This document shows positions 20,901 to 32,900 of a stretch of 64,000 nucleotides of DNA, piece after piece. The stretch comes from Rhynchosporium graminicola (Eukaryota; Ascomycota; Leotiomycetes; Helotiales; Ploettnerulaceae). The notes under the pieces are model-generated. The model had not been told where the DNA came from. It did not search any database and saw nothing but the letters and a program-made list of their open reading frames with translations. A program made the translations under genes and the position numbers. The stretch's first letter is position 1. Every line of letters begins with the position of its first letter. The DNA lies in assembly GCA_900074885.1 (NCBI GenBank), contig FJUW01000039.1, positions 62,001-126,000 of the forward strand, read 5' to 3'.

Positions 20901-22297
20901 TCGAAGATATCATACTGAGGATAAAGGGTTCCTCCAACAAAACATCCATTTATTCCCTGAATCTCAGCTTCCCAGATGTTTTTAACGAAATTGTATCTGA
21001 TCAGTAAATGGTTCCTTGAGATAGCTTTCCATTGTCCTGCGCTTGCAGCAGCAGGAGGGTGAATATATAAACGGGCCCGTTTGTGAGGATCTGGTAGGTG
21101 CCTCTCGACATCGACTGCAGCAGGACGCTCCGAATCTGAGTACGCATGCTGAGAATCGTCCGTAAGAGTAGCCACCGAGGGTCTTCTGGATCGATTGTGT
21201 GAAGATGAGCCAGAAGACCTTGACACCTTCATGTGCTTATGAGGTTTGTCGGAGTTGCGATCTTTCCGTTTTCTTTTTCGGCCGATGCCCTTCTCCTCAT
21301 CATCTTCTTCTAAGAAATCTCTGACAATGCCACCTCGCTGACTGACAATCGACCTTGGAGGTCTGGAAGATGTTACTTGTCGTGCCCCTAATTCGCCTCT
21401 TAGATAGGACTTGTGAGCGCGCATGTCTCTGCCGATCATCACTTCGTAAGTGGTAATGAAGTATGGAGCATCAGGGAATTCGAGCTTTGCGTAGCCTTTG
21501 GTTTGCTGCCTGTTCTCTGCGGCAGGCAATTGTTGGTCAGATCCGAAAGCAGAATTCTGATTGTAATGCGTGCCATTCTGGTACAGTAAAGGAATTGGTA
21601 CGGAGACCGTTTGATCAATTCCATGCCAACCATTTGAGATGGGCATTTGTCCGTCAAGAGCGATGCCTGCAGGTAAAGCAACATGCAATTCCTCTGGGCC
21701 TGAGTATTCAACGCCCCTCATAAGTTCTGGCATGAAGGATCCATGTTGTAACATCCGCTCCAGGAGAACTTCATCTCCAGCCAAAGCATCAATCTGGGCT
21801 TGAGCTTGAGAAATATCAAGCTCTGGAATAGCAGGTTCAGCGGCAGAAGAAGAGAGCCGCTTTGCGCCCTCCACTACCATGTCCACGGGCGCAACCTGCA
21901 CCCCGAGCTCTCCCATCTGTGTACCGTCCAGAGGCGGAATGTTTTCTTCTACAGGCAGACCTTGTTGCGCACCGTCGATTGCATGTTCGGGTTTGGCAAC
22001 ACGAGTAGGCTCGTTGATGCTGTTGTAGTGTTGCTGGAAGAGATTGTCAGGAGGTGCGGTTGCGACCGAAGAAGTCATCGCTGCCGGTTCACTTTCGTGA
22101 GAGATTGGCAACTCGTTCTCAGCCATATTTTCTTGGAAATCGTAGGGCCGATCAGGATAATATGCTCCAGCAAACTGGGAATCGGGGATGTTGGAGGGGT
22201 ACGAATGGATGATATGGAAGAGCCCATGCACATGCCCATGCCCATCTTGAATGACACTGGCAATGGCAGCCGGCTGTCCCGCGTGCACGTGACCCAT
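17924..22297 (-). CDS. FHA-domain plus forkhead transcription factor (Fhl1/Fkh-type)
   Basis: Single-exon gene, 1457 aa. The FHA region begins near residue 275 (KLEFPDAPYFITTYEVMIGR). It is interrupted by a basic, low-complexity stretch and resumes near residue 410 with WKAISRNHLLIRYNF and INGCFVGGTLYP. An acidic region follows (about 510-620). There are two AT-hook-like cores, GVGRPPKKG (~640) and KVGRPRKHP (~740). The forkhead (winged-helix) domain lies at about 810-890 (KPPQNYLKLLFEILTES ... GWQSSVRHNLGQNDCFQKVE, then GKGWKW). The C-terminal third is Gln/Pro/Ser-rich. The FHA-then-forkhead order is that of yeast Fkh1/2 and Fhl1. The large size and split FHA make me favour an Fhl1-like protein, whose yeast counterpart regulates ribosomal-protein genes. 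I do not assign a symbol. Confidence 0.88.
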   Translation of the reverse strand: MGHVHAGQPAAIASVIQDGHGHVHGLFHIIHSYPSNIPDSQFAGAYYPDRPYDFQENMAENELPISHESEPAAMTSSVATAPPDNLFQQHYNSINEPTRVAKPEHAIDGAQQGLPVEENIPPLDGTQMGELGVQVAPVDMVVEGAKRLSSSAAEPAIPELDISQAQAQIDALAGDEVLLERMLQHGSFMPELMRGVEYSGPEELHVALPAGIALDGQMPISNGWHGIDQTVSVPIPLLYQNGTHYNQNSAFGSDQQLPAAENRQQTKGYAKLEFPDAPYFITTYEVMIGRDMRAHKSYLRGELGARQVTSSRPPRSIVSQRGGIVRDFLEEDDEEKGIGRKRKRKDRNSDKPHKHMKVSRSSGSSSHNRSRRPSVATLTDDSQHAYSDSERPAAVDVERHLPDPHKRARLYIHPPAAASAGQWKAISRNHLLIRYNFVKNIWEAEIQGINGCFVGGTLYPQYDIFELTNGLKLQIGAIEIYFRLPEDVPCGKTGADLIEAFHANDDDSGEDSQEHNEQIVYTESGKPMSIGFGTDRREGVGLDQESDSDGYGDENVLDEDFESASDDEDDRGIDIDIDQSQMSSDDQDLDEREEDGEEEEDEDIEIDDGVGFDFDSLRPEPEPISRPQTPQPKKRGVGRPPKKGISKRQQKEDARRLAQETSTKKLKNVSQKEPKVSKPPKKPKEPKEPKQPKKSTKLLEVGESDTAKQSIEADTEAETPTQESGNTSNKVASDEKRKVGRPRKHPRPDAPPEPREKRKYTKRKPKEPKDGEPQVEGAAGDDVDKCSSPKPPRSPRSPTPTWDLDKLTAEEKAKPPQNYLKLLFEILTESPRKQMSLPQIYRALLRKHAYYATVKPSGWQSSVRHNLGQNDCFQKVERDGKGWKWAVKEGATYEKEKKKKPSPSPQYPPGHVQPIYPGYGSQYQVYPPQGYPPGSQGYSAPGSMGPLMGPMGYQMHHQMPPNYHPGQQQAPYVGPGGRQAPINGGYQAGYQPPMYSQPPVTLPPALATVNVSYSSPYGPKKPDASSGPPTNQPGPSASQSVTLGIQQGLPPDQPVASTSQTAPSTTAQPASSTGHSGLLTSQPGFGPKEGTHTQTTQALQVESSMNSPASASQQGSTTGQMGQSNSQAGRPASQYPQESGPLSTPVSQPGNQYVRQPHHPNYGQSQQFAQSFTPQQTHPNSQPYQPQPQPQPQTQIAGPSPSQSQTVQLDGMSTTPAPVSEKLATAVQSFRKALSNEMSTRPHGLATLDRAVGKVLGHISVDAPPVYPDENQIVDSLQDMLRRIGIPPPHISASSLSGQTLSTIASTPAPQSQSSQPASHSGTQASASQSHPPARSTGSERSSPAIMRPLFTPNQNRQSGNAIPRPPMNSWGRSNSNGSSAPVRQQTPVGSPAPAANIPNGASTPVPTDEISLVGEAQKELSELVPIDSESERELVVEQLPPSLPAAETKPQAETQS

Positions 22298-22426
22298 CCA
22301 GCTGCTTGGCTGGGGCTGCGGCTGGAGGAGCCGGGGATCAATCGATGCGTCTGAGCGCTGCCTGTGGCGAGTTGCGCGGTGCGCGGCGAGGTACCTTACG
22401 TACCTTGCTTGCTTGGCGGGTTGTTT

Positions 22427-22458
<32 letters not shown>

Positions 22459-22462
22459 CGTC
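22427..22462. repeat. (GTTGTC)n microsatellite in forkhead gene promoter
   Basis: Five GTTGTC units followed by GTCGTC, 130-165 bp upstream of the forkhead start codon. Confidence 0.85.
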
Positions 22463-23842
22463 TCTTTGTGCTGTGCTTCAGTTGTCCGTACCGTATTGTA
22501 TTCATCAACCCTTTGAAGATATGCTGAAATTTGCCAACAGATCGAGGTTCTGCTTCATACGAAATTTCTGAGGATAGGAAGAAAACTCTGCAGCGAGAAG
22601 CGCTTTTTGACAGTAGTTCGGTAACTAACACTACAGTACTTCTGTAAAGCGACTATTTCTCGATGAGGCTGGCTCCTTTCCTAGCAAGTCGGAAAGTTAC
22701 CCGCGGTACCAAAGATTATAGCAGAACCGGTGGTGAAGTTTTTCCTATCTAGTCTCTAGTCATATTATAGACCACGACATGCGTTTCCAATGGCTCCGCC
22801 TAGAAAAGGAAGCCTTCACGGCTATTTACATCGACCCGCTGTTTTACTATTGCTGAAGCATGATCGGTGCCATACTTCTTCTCAGCGTCCATACCTACTG
22901 AGCCAGCTGCTTCCGGCCACAGATCACTCGCTCGTGCAAAAAGACTTCGACGCATTCGCCTAGAAACAACTCTTCCTAGACTAAGCAAGTGCCCACATAT
23001 TGTGATGTATCGCCGGTTTTACAACACAGGCTGTTGTTCAGTGCTGGTAGATTGTAGTCAGCATGTCACTTTGGCTGAAGTATACGCAGCTACGTATACC
23101 TAGGTATGGCACCAAACGCAAAGTGGGCTCACTCGGCAGGACGAGCTGTCTACCGCACCTACCCGCTGTCTTCTCCGAGACTCCTGGATTTCAAGAGGGT
23201 CTTGATGATATTTGTCTGCAAATTCCGGAACGTACAACCTCAAGGCTGTAAATCTTCGCATTCTTGTTGTCTGCTGCTAATGCTGCTACTGACTGTAGGT
23301 ATGCTCGAGAAGATTTCCGAGTAAATTCTCATAATACATGGCTACAGGTCGTAAAGTGTTGGCCCACATAAATCCACGTTTCCTCTTCAGCAAGTGATTG
23401 TTTGAAAGAGATCACTCAGCACTACTATATCGTCATCATGATTTTAGCATATCTTCTTCCTACTTTATTCACTAACTAGAAAGTTTAGTACGCAGGCTCT
23501 AGGTATAAGAATAAATTATACTGACTCAGAGAGCTAGTGACGGGAAGTCGAGGCGAGGCCGCACTATTTCAAAAGTAATATGGCAGATACTTAGAGGAGC
23601 AAAAGGTTATTAATTAGAGAGGGAGCTCTGACTCTGACTAAATATACTTATGCTAGTCTCCTTTGCACCTTCTATGGCTACCTAGGTAGATATGAGTCAG
23701 ATCTATTACCATTTTTTCGCAAGACTCCTGATATAAAGTCATGAAGTAGTTTCTTGGCTTTAAGCTAGGTACTGCTTAAAACACTTAGAATTATCTAGAA
23801 TCGAAGATTTTATATAACCTTATAAGTAAGGTATGTACTTCA

Positions 23843-24370
23843 CTAAAGATATCTGATCCAGTCCTAACGGGAATTAACCGCTACTAAGCTATGCCTAACT
23901 TGTCATCAGGTTCCAAGTGAAACTTCCGATCACATTACACATCGCGCTGATACACATAATATCCTATTCTAGACGGAAGGGTATATTCGGATATAGCAGC
24001 GGAGGTCTGCTTATATATTTGTTGTAGTTATATACTAGGATTAGACTAGAATGAAAGAATTTTTTTCTGAGCTATATTGAATCTGATATGATTCCATAAG
24101 CACCTGCTTTACTAAAGAAGAATTAATCCGTCCTCGAGGTGAAAATGACTCTACTAAGCTATACCTAATGGGCCGTCAGGTTCCAGTCGAGACTTCGGAT
24201 AGCATCTGACATCGCGCTGATACATAAAACATCGTAGTAACATCGTAGTAAAATCGTTAGTAACATCGTAGTCCAGATTGGAGGTGACACAAGAGTAGCT
24301 GCACTTGTATCCATCCTACTTCATAGACTGGAACCCAAATGTTTTTCCCGAGCTACAGGAACTAGGTATA
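23843..24370. repeat. Two diverged tandem copies of a ~270-bp unit
   Basis: Copy 1 (about 23843-24100) and copy 2 (about 24112-24370) share, in order, 'actaaag', 'ctactaagctat(g/a)cctaa', 'tcaggttcca', 'catcgcgctgatac' and 'gact(a/g)gaa...gagcta'. The spacing is 269-282 bp. Copy 1 is more AT-rich, with several differences of the type C to T or G to A (for example 'cccgagctacagg' versus 'tctgagctatatt'). Confidence 0.6.
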
Positions 24371-24876
24371 GCTCGGCACCAAAAGATGGTATACCTACCT
24401 AGGTAGAAGATCAGATTGTACGGAGGATAAGTTACAATTGAGTGGAGCGTGGCCAAAGTCGGTGTTACTGAACGCGGCTGACACCCACCAACTGATGTTG
24501 CTGCATTCGTATTGGTCGTTTCCTATAACCTTACAAATTTGCGTAATTTTATTTGCCAGCAAGACCTCGATTTGTTTAGTCACGAGAGTGGTAAATTTTG
24601 CCAGTCACCGAGAGCCCTAGCAGTTCATCTAGCAACATAGCTGAGAAACCTCACAGCAAAGTTTTAGCGAGGACGTCAAAAGATCAATACTAAGTCACTT
24701 AGTTAAAGGTCAAGAGTGAATCTTGCTGTGGATGTATGCTTTCTTTAGCCAATACCATAGATATCGCAGTCATGTTTCAGTGTCTGCCCATGCCGAACGC
24801 CCGAGTCTAAACGCCAAATCTACCTAGGTATGCAGTCTAAACCTGATTCGCATCTCAATCGTTATTCTCCACCCAC

Positions 24877-27800
24877 TCATTTATCCTTGAACTCCTGCGT
24901 GAAGATCTTCTGCCAAATCTCTAACCACTTCTGCTGTTGACTAGTAAGTTGCTTCCCTGGATTCTTGAACGATCTCGTCAAGATGTCTCGCAGCTTCGAT
25001 CTCAATGTCTTGATGGCAAGCATTGTCTTCCAGTCGGATACCGCGAATCGTGCTCGGTTTCCGTCGAGGATGAAGACACCGGCGTACATCTGTATGTGTT
25101 AAGTTCGCGCTTCGCAACCGTCAGATCACACTTACGTCACATCTTACATCTCCACACAGCAGAGCGATAGAGAATTCCTCGACGGCAGTAGTTTCATGTG
25201 CGTTGTAGAATCTACCGCCAGTCAGTTTGATCCCACAGATTGGATGAATTCACGCTTACTGTTTGTTCTGCATAATGTGATAGTATGACAGCCATTTGAG
25301 CTCGTGGTGGCCCTTATTTACCGAGGACGGATGAAGGCTGATAGATTGGTTGTTCGCAACGTTACGGAAACCTCTTCCGTCCTTGACAAGTAGTTTAGGA
25401 TAGAAGCTCCAAGCAATTACAGAGCTGGTGATGACGTCATTGTCACTATTGGCGTTCGCTCGCTGAGGAATATCGAAGAACTGCCGGCGTTTGCTAGAAT
25501 AGCGGGTTCTGAAAGGTTAGCTAAGTCCAAAACCCAGGAGATCAGTTTTACCTGTTCAAAGCCGTACGTTCCTCTCCGGTCAAGGGCAGGAACCCGGAGT
25601 CAACCAAGCATACTACAAGTTGACCCTTGAGATCCTCAATATTCAGAAGAGTTTGCTGGCTAAGAAAGTTCTTTCTGCAGAATTGATAATCTGAATTTCC
25701 AGTCACGCAGACTCGCTTCCATGCTAAGTATGCATTGTAGACGGTCAACAGATCCGAGTCGCCTCTGCGAAACGCAAGTCGGACAGTGTCTGCTTGTGCG
25801 CGAGCCCCAAATGGAGCGGAGAATGGAGATTTGGATGACAAAATAGCGGCGATGGTTATAGTAGCATCCAGGCATTTAAAAATGCTTCCGAGAAGTACCA
25901 ACTTCCCCAAGAAGACATCTAATGGTAATCGTGCGAGCTGGATGCCAAGGGGTGTAAGATCCTCGCCAGGTGTCAAGGCTCTAACATCAATAAGAGCATC
26001 CACAGCCCGGCGAATATTTTTAGATGACGGTGGATCCAGAGCCAGGCTCAATGTGTCCTCAATTCCGCCAAGCTTGCAAATCTTCACGCGAATTGCAAGA
26101 TCCTGCAACGACAGTCGAAGAAGTTCCGGAGTTTGTTGATCTGACATCTAAAGATGCGAAGATTAGCGAACTGAACCTCAACTACCAATGACTTCGACAT
26201 ACTAATTCATCGTGCCGATGCTTCGTGAATAGATGGAAACATAACCCCTCTTGGACTCTTCCTGCTCTACCTCTCCGCTGCTTGGCATTTGCCCTGCTGA
26301 TAAATGTTTCCAAGAGCCTAGAAAGTTGTTTTCTTTCATCGAATCTATGAAAATCATGAGCAATGAACCGCATGTCTCAGGGGTCATGTTTACCTCATCT
26401 CTCGGTGTTTTCCCGTATCGACAACACAAGTCACGTCAGGTATGGTGATGCCAGTCTCGGCTATATTCGTAGCGAGAACAATCTTTCTTGTTCCATGCGG
26501 AGGTACGAGAAAGGCGGCTTCCTGATCCTCACTGGCTATCGTTGAGTGCAGGGGATATACATACCAGTTCGCAGAAAATACAGGATGTCCAGCCAGCATA
26601 TCGTTGAGTTGCCGAATCTCACCAATACCAGGTAGAAAGACTAAAATAGCTTTGCTGAATATTTGCAAGTGATCGTCAGTAGCGATCTTTGCGAGTAGCT
26701 GTGTAACCAATTCGAAATCAATTGAATATTCATCCAATTGTGCAATTGTGTTCTTAGTCCTTCCGCTATACCCTCGAAGAGCTTTGGTATTCTCAACTTT
26801 GGCCGCCTCAGAAAGGCCAGCCTCGGCAGGCTCCATTTCATCATCATCAAGGTCCTTAAACTTCTCCTGATAAGTGTTGTCCAAAGTGTAGCCAGTCAAC
26901 TCGACAGCATCTTCGAGATATTTGACTGTAACTGGGAAGGTGCGACCTGGTACTTGGAGGACTGGAGCACCATCCAGATACTTGGAGAACCGATCAGCAT
27001 CGACTGTTGCAGACATCAAGACGACTTTAAGGTCTCTTCTACGAGCCATAAGCTTTTTCAGGACAATCAACAGAAAGTCGCTGTCAATAGTCCGCTCGTG
27101 AACTTCATCGAGAACAATATGCGTGATATCCTTGAGATCGTTGGAGGCTTCAAGCATTCTCATCACAATACCTGTTGTTGCGTAAACTAGACGAGTTTCC
27201 TTGGACGTGTTTGACTCCAGTCGGATGGCATATCCAACCAAAGATCTGGGAGTGCCAAGATCATTCTTACGCTCACCAAGTTCCTCGCTGACCCGACGAG
27301 CAAGCGAAATGGCTGATATACGCCGTGGCTCCGTGCAATAGATTTTGCATGGCTTTCCTTGGGATAATTGGTGTTCCAGAATGAATGATGGTACTTGAGT
27401 ACTCTTGCCGCACCCAGTCTCTCCACAAATAATGACAATTGGCTCTCGATCAATGGCTGCGAGAACTTCATTTTTGAAGCCCCACATGGGGAGATGCACA
27501 CGGGAGTTCTAAGATCTTGTTAGCGGTGACAGATCAGAAGCTGGGTAGGGAGTCTGACCAGCATCATCTGGTAACTTTGTGTGTTACATTTATCGTACCA
27601 GATCCGCTGATAAGCTTGAGGGTCAAGCAAACCCTTGTTGATCTTGTCTGTGCTAGACTCATCATTGTTATCTGGGGCTCGAGTGGCGTTTCGATTTCTG
27701 AAAGCGCCTTGTATAAGGACGCCATCCTCAAGTTCCTGATCTCTTTTTTCGCGGACCATATCGCGGAAAACGCGAATACTCGAACGATCTGCTTCGTCTT

Positions 27801-29738
27801 CCTGTTCTTTTTTTGCTTCAGCAAATTCTGTCCACAAATCTCTCCATGCTGGTGGCAAGCGGAGGAAAACTTTGTCCTCTTTCGCGGAAGAGCTGAACAG
27901 TAGAAACAACGCAACGGTAGCAACGTAAGCTTCGGACTGTTTGGCATCAGGGACTGATACTGAAGCCATAGTAAACGTCTGCGATTTTGGCGAAGAGATG
28001 CAGTCAATCTGGGCTGGTGGACTCAATGATGGAATGTCTTGTGCCTTTGACCACATAATTCGCAGCGTATGTCGGTTAGAAAAACTTGAATCAGAGGTGA
28101 GAGCGTAGGTCAACTTTACAGATGAATCCCTGCGATATCTGTCAGTTCTCACAAAAATTGCAGGTAAAAGCTCGAATTTTGGCAGAAAGTCGGAGACACC
28201 ATACCTAGCTCGGCAAGCCTCTTCTAGGACTCTAGTAGGACTGACTCCAGACCACTTCCCGAAGTCTCGGATTGTTACCTTTACGCCATTCGAACCAGTT
28301 ACGACTGTGCTACTTTTGCCAGTAAGAGGGTCCACCTCGTTGACAGGCAGGCTTGCGAACAGGTCCGCCAATGCCCCCTCGTCATCGCTTCCCGTTTCCT
28401 CCAACATTTCAGCTCCTATTCGTGCAGCTTCCTTACTGACTTCATCATCTGAATCAACCAAGGTCTGAGAGCCCTGAGAAGTTGAGTCACTGTTATCCTG
28501 TGTAATTTCCGTGGCTCTTCGCTGCGCTGCAGCCTCCTTCTCAAGCTCAATCCTCTTAACTTCCCACTGCTGATCGGCGACATACTGATCAAACAGAATA
28601 TCATCCTGTATCCTTTTAATCTTCCCTAGCCATTTTGCAGATGTAGGATCAGTAACTTCTGCAGCGGCTGGCGGTTTTGTAGCTGGACGTCGAGCACTTC
28701 CTCGAGGATCTTTCCTAGGCACTGACTGCTGTGCGCGAAACAGATTCGTCTTGCAATCAAGATAGGTAGGTAACAGCTCATCGGGATCAATGTCGCTTTC
28801 ATAATCAAGGGCTACAGATTTCTTAACAGGCGATCGCTGGCTCTCCATGGCCGTGGCATAATTGTTCGATGCAACAGTCCCCATGTGTCTGTTATCAGAC
28901 TCAATACGAGGAGTCGTTGTTCCAGAGGGTAAAGGGCTATCGATTGGCGTATCTGGGAGAGATTAGCTTTTCGGTGTATATGATTTGAAGAGATGTACTA
29001 ACCTGTGTGTGACTTTGACAATATTCCAGCTTTTCGGTAGAGGTTTTCGTAATCCGGGAGCTCGTCTCTTGCACACTCTCTTGCCAGCCATTCCAAGGAT
29101 TCCTCCATACCCCAAATGGCATCCTTATTTCCCAATCCAATTTTGTCAGAAATGTCCAAAACATGCTTAATTGCTCGGACTACCTTGTCCTCATTGAAGC
29201 CTGCTCCAACGAGAGCTTGCTGTAAAACCCAAAGACGGATCGTTAACTCCTCTTCTGAAGCTTGTTTGATATTGCAAGAGGAGTCGTTTGACTGTCCCGT
29301 AAAACGTCCCTCTCCACTGACGAGTTCCAATATCTCTTCCATCAACTCCGGAGGTAGCCATCTTCTGGTGTTCAGGCTCTCTGCCTGACCCCTCAACACG
29401 CGGCGATCTGTTTCCAACCTCGTCTTCTGACGGACAGCATCCCTCTTCGACTTTTGCGCATGTTTCTCGACAAGAATTTGTAGTTCTGAATCCTCTAGTT
29501 GTTTCTCAAACTCCTCCGCAGTCAGGTTCGTATTCGATGGCCCCTTAGTATCTGATTTGCCATCGGACGCAGCTTGCTCTATCTCCTTCACTTCGATGTT
29601 GTCTTGCTGCTCGGCCAGTTCAGTTGCTTGAGTCTCTCGCTCAGCGACTTCGACCTTTGGCTTGGAGGCAATTGATGTGGTTGCAAATCCTCTGGCAGGA
29701 TTTGCAGCTGGCTTCTTCTTTTTCTTTCCCCCGGCCAT
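24877..29738 (-). CDS. DHX29-like DExH-box ATP-dependent RNA helicase
   Basis: Eight exons: 29003-29738, 27559-28952, 26394-27508, 26203-26344, 25552-26147, 25260-25508, 25136-25211 and 24877-25089. They join in phase to 1506 aa. The start is [20 protein letters not shown] (29738); an upstream in-frame ATG at 29774 is possible. The N-terminal half is hydrophilic with UBA/RWD-like segments. The helicase core has motif [10 protein letters not shown], motif II DEVH in [16 protein letters not shown], motif III SAT, and the downstream [12 protein letters not shown] motif VI. The HA2/OB region follows, ending [20 protein letters not shown]. Length and order fit the DHX29/DHX57 group. DHX29 in animals binds 40S subunits and aids scanning through structured leaders; the same role here is inference. 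It is divergent from GCN1, 225 bp away. Confidence 0.88.
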
Positions 29739-29963
29739 AGGAACGAATTTGTCGAAAGTTATGTGTTGCGACAAGCTGAAGTGGAACGGATATCAAAATG
29801 CGGGGTGTACGATGATGCTGCTGCTGGAGCGGCTGTAGCTTTTTATTTATTAGCGAAATCAAAAACGTCCAAGACCACACCACCGGCACGCGACATAGCA
29901 GATTTGGATACCTGATACCACAAAATTCCAGCCGGGAGATGACAAGGAGTTCAATCCTGCGAG
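29739..29963. promoter_or_regulatory. Compact bidirectional promoter between the DHX29-like helicase and GCN1
   Basis: Only 225 bp separate two start codons that face away from each other. Both genes act in translation control. The interval has a T-rich block near 29845 but no clear TATA box. Confidence 0.55.
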
Positions 29964-32900
29964 ATGACTGAGGTTGAGGTCAACGGTATGGGCGGGGTGG
30001 ATCTGGACATCAGTGCCACCAAGATAGCATTGTCTTCCTCTTCAACCACGATTCGTTTGAGCAGCCTCCACAATCTCGAAGAAAGGCTCTCGAACCAAGG
30101 TGAGCTGTCGGGAGGAGATTCAATTTACAGAGTATATGCTAATATTCTGGATCTGTAGCAATCGGCCAGGACTTGTTCCCCCCTCTTCTACGACTGCTAT
30201 TCATTACCTACCCATTCTACTACGATCGAAATTCACGCCAAGCTGTTCAACGATGTATAAAGGCCATTTTCAGTTCCGGGTGCACGCCAGAGGCCCTGGC
30301 TGAGTTCGTGAAGACTATTGAAGCCGAAACCGTAAAGCCAGGGCTTGCGCCAGGCAATGCTTTCGTGCTGGTAGAATGGTGTAGCATATTGCTACAGGAA
30401 ATGACTGGTACGGCATACTGGGATGTATGGGGACTTCGGATCATTCAAAGTGATGCCCGTGTTCTCGAACTCTGTCTGAGCGAATCAACAAAATCAAATC
30501 TGAAGCAGACGGCACTTGTCATAACTAGACGCGGGCTGCGCAAGGCGTTTTCTAAGAGCGATAACAGGGAAAAGGTGATTGGGGATGTGGTACGAACACT
30601 TTCTGCCAAAGGAGCACAGCCATCTGCGAAGAACGCCATTATGCTGGGAGTCGTCGCCGGAGTCTGCGCGAGAACGCCGGAAGCCAAGGAGATTCTCACG
30701 AAGATTGCGCCAGAATACTATGCTTTTTATATTCGAGAAATCATTGGGTCACGGGCTCCGGTACCAGCGCATATATCGAAATCATTGGGAGACTTCTTCG
30801 TAGCATTTACCACATTAGAAGACGTGGAGACAGTGCTTGTTCCCGCACTCGAAAAGGCTCTCCTTAGAGCTCCTGAAATAGTGCTCAATGATTTGATTAC
30901 ACCGCTAATCCACTCCTTTCCGGAAGATATAGACCTGTCGAGTGTGCTCCGACACAGTCTGTTAAAGCCATTGTTGGCTAATACTAAGTCTACGAATGCT
31001 GCAATACGCCAAGGTGCCTTTTCAGCGTACAAAGCTGCCGTCCTGAAGAGTCATAACTCGGACTTGATCATTCAAATTGCTCAAGAAATTCTTGTGCCAT
31101 TGAAATCAGGAAAGGTTCCGTCCACGGAGCAAAGAAGCTTTCACGCGGAGATGCTCACTGCGTTACCACCTTCAAAAGCAACAGTCACTCATGTTGCCCC
31201 TGCGATGGCTCTCATTGCTGGGAAAGAGGCCAACGAAGCAGCACTTCGATCGGAGACAATAACGCTGCTTCGTTATGTCACTTGGGGCTTGCTCAACGAT
31301 TTGGATGTCGACAAGCAGGTCATTGATTCTTTCGTAAAAGGCCTCTCTGATAAGAAGGTACCTGTTAAGAAGCTCTGGGCTGTGAGACTCGGTGAATTGT
31401 TTTGGAGCATCGAGAGCGAGGAGATTTTGAGGTCCAAATTCTTCCAAATTTCAGAGTTGACCATTCCAGTTCTTGTTAATATGTGGTCAGAGATCATTGC
31501 CAATCCTTTGGCAGCTGCTCAATCGGGTCTTATCACTTGTGCCTATGTTCTCACGGCCATTGCGCAATCTAAGCTCACGTTTTGCTCTAATGCAAAGGTC
31601 GAGGCGGCACTCAAGAAGGCTCAGGTTGATCAGCAAGCCCTTACCATGGAGCCAAAACCATCATTTCTCATGAATCAACGCATATATGGCAAGCTTTCCA
31701 TCGAAGACGATTTCCAGTGGTTCATACGTGCATTGTCCTCGGTATCACCAGGACTCTCTACTCATGAGCCAAACTCAATAATGGCAACCGCCTGGTCCCA
31801 AGCTATCATATTTTGCATCTGCTCATCTAGTGTCCAGCCAGAATTTCGAAAACTTGGCTCGCGGACGCTCTCACAGCTTTACACCAATGAACCTGCACAC
31901 ATCTCGGCAATAATGATCGCTGGACTTTGGCGCTGGCATCATTGTGTCGAGACTGGGGATAAGGATAGTGCAGCTACAACTGCAAAAACAGAATATCAGA
32001 ATCTCCACCTGATCGTCAAGTCCATATGTCTCTCTGCAGCTCAGATGTCGAAACTGGGAAGTGAAGTTGACATCGCTGTCCGGAGGCAACAGATGGTGTC
32101 ATTGCTTGTTTTATCGAGACCGGAGCTCATCCCACGAGTCAATTGGATTGAGCTTTGTCTAAGAGTCCAAGTTGATCCAGGAGAGCTCGCACGAAGTTCA
32201 GGAGATGCGCTAATGCAGCAGATTCTTGACTCTACCACTTTCAGCGAATCGGTACGTGTCTTTGACGAGCTGTTACACACCGATTGCCAGCTAACCTAGT
32301 CCTAGGGAGCGTCACAGAAGTCAGAAGGTGTGAAAAGAGCTGCTTTCAATGCTGCTGCTGAGCTTGCCTTCGTCTCACCTGATACCATGATTTCCCGAAT
32401 TGTGGAACTAATAAAAGATGATCTCAATCCATCCCAGCTTGGTGCTGTTGGTCCAACAGAGGCTGCAATTTTCCGGACCGAGGAAGGCACTGCGTTCGTC
32501 GATGTGCTTGCTTCGAAATCTCAAAGCTACGTGCCTAACAAGAATACTAAAGATTACGATACCTTGAAATGGGAGGAAGAATTACGCTCACAACTAGCCG
32601 AAAAGAAGGGACAACAGAAAAAGCTCACACCTGAAGAGGGGGCTAAAGTGAAGGCTCAACTAAAGAAGGAGGCCAGTATCCGTCTGGAGATCCGTTATCT
32701 GGAAGCAAGACTTCTCCGTGGAATCGGCATTATCAGAAGTCTGGCGACAGGCCCTCCGACAGAGGCGAGCCTTTGGATTGGTCCTGCCGTGAAGGCACTG
32801 GTAGATGTTATCAATGCTGGCGCTGGCATGATAACCGCCAATGCTGCACCAGAGGCCTACATTCAGTGCGCAGAAATATTACCTAGTCGGATTGGTCTTC

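Larger units (their letters stand above)
22298..24876. other. AT-rich intergenic DNA with repeats, no supported gene
   Basis: About 2.6 kb. The left end is the forkhead gene's promoter/5' UTR with a GTTGTC microsatellite. The rest is AT-rich, has short frames only, and contains a diverged tandem duplication and several ACCTAGGT palindromes (listed separately). It looks like old repeat-derived DNA. Confidence 0.6.
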
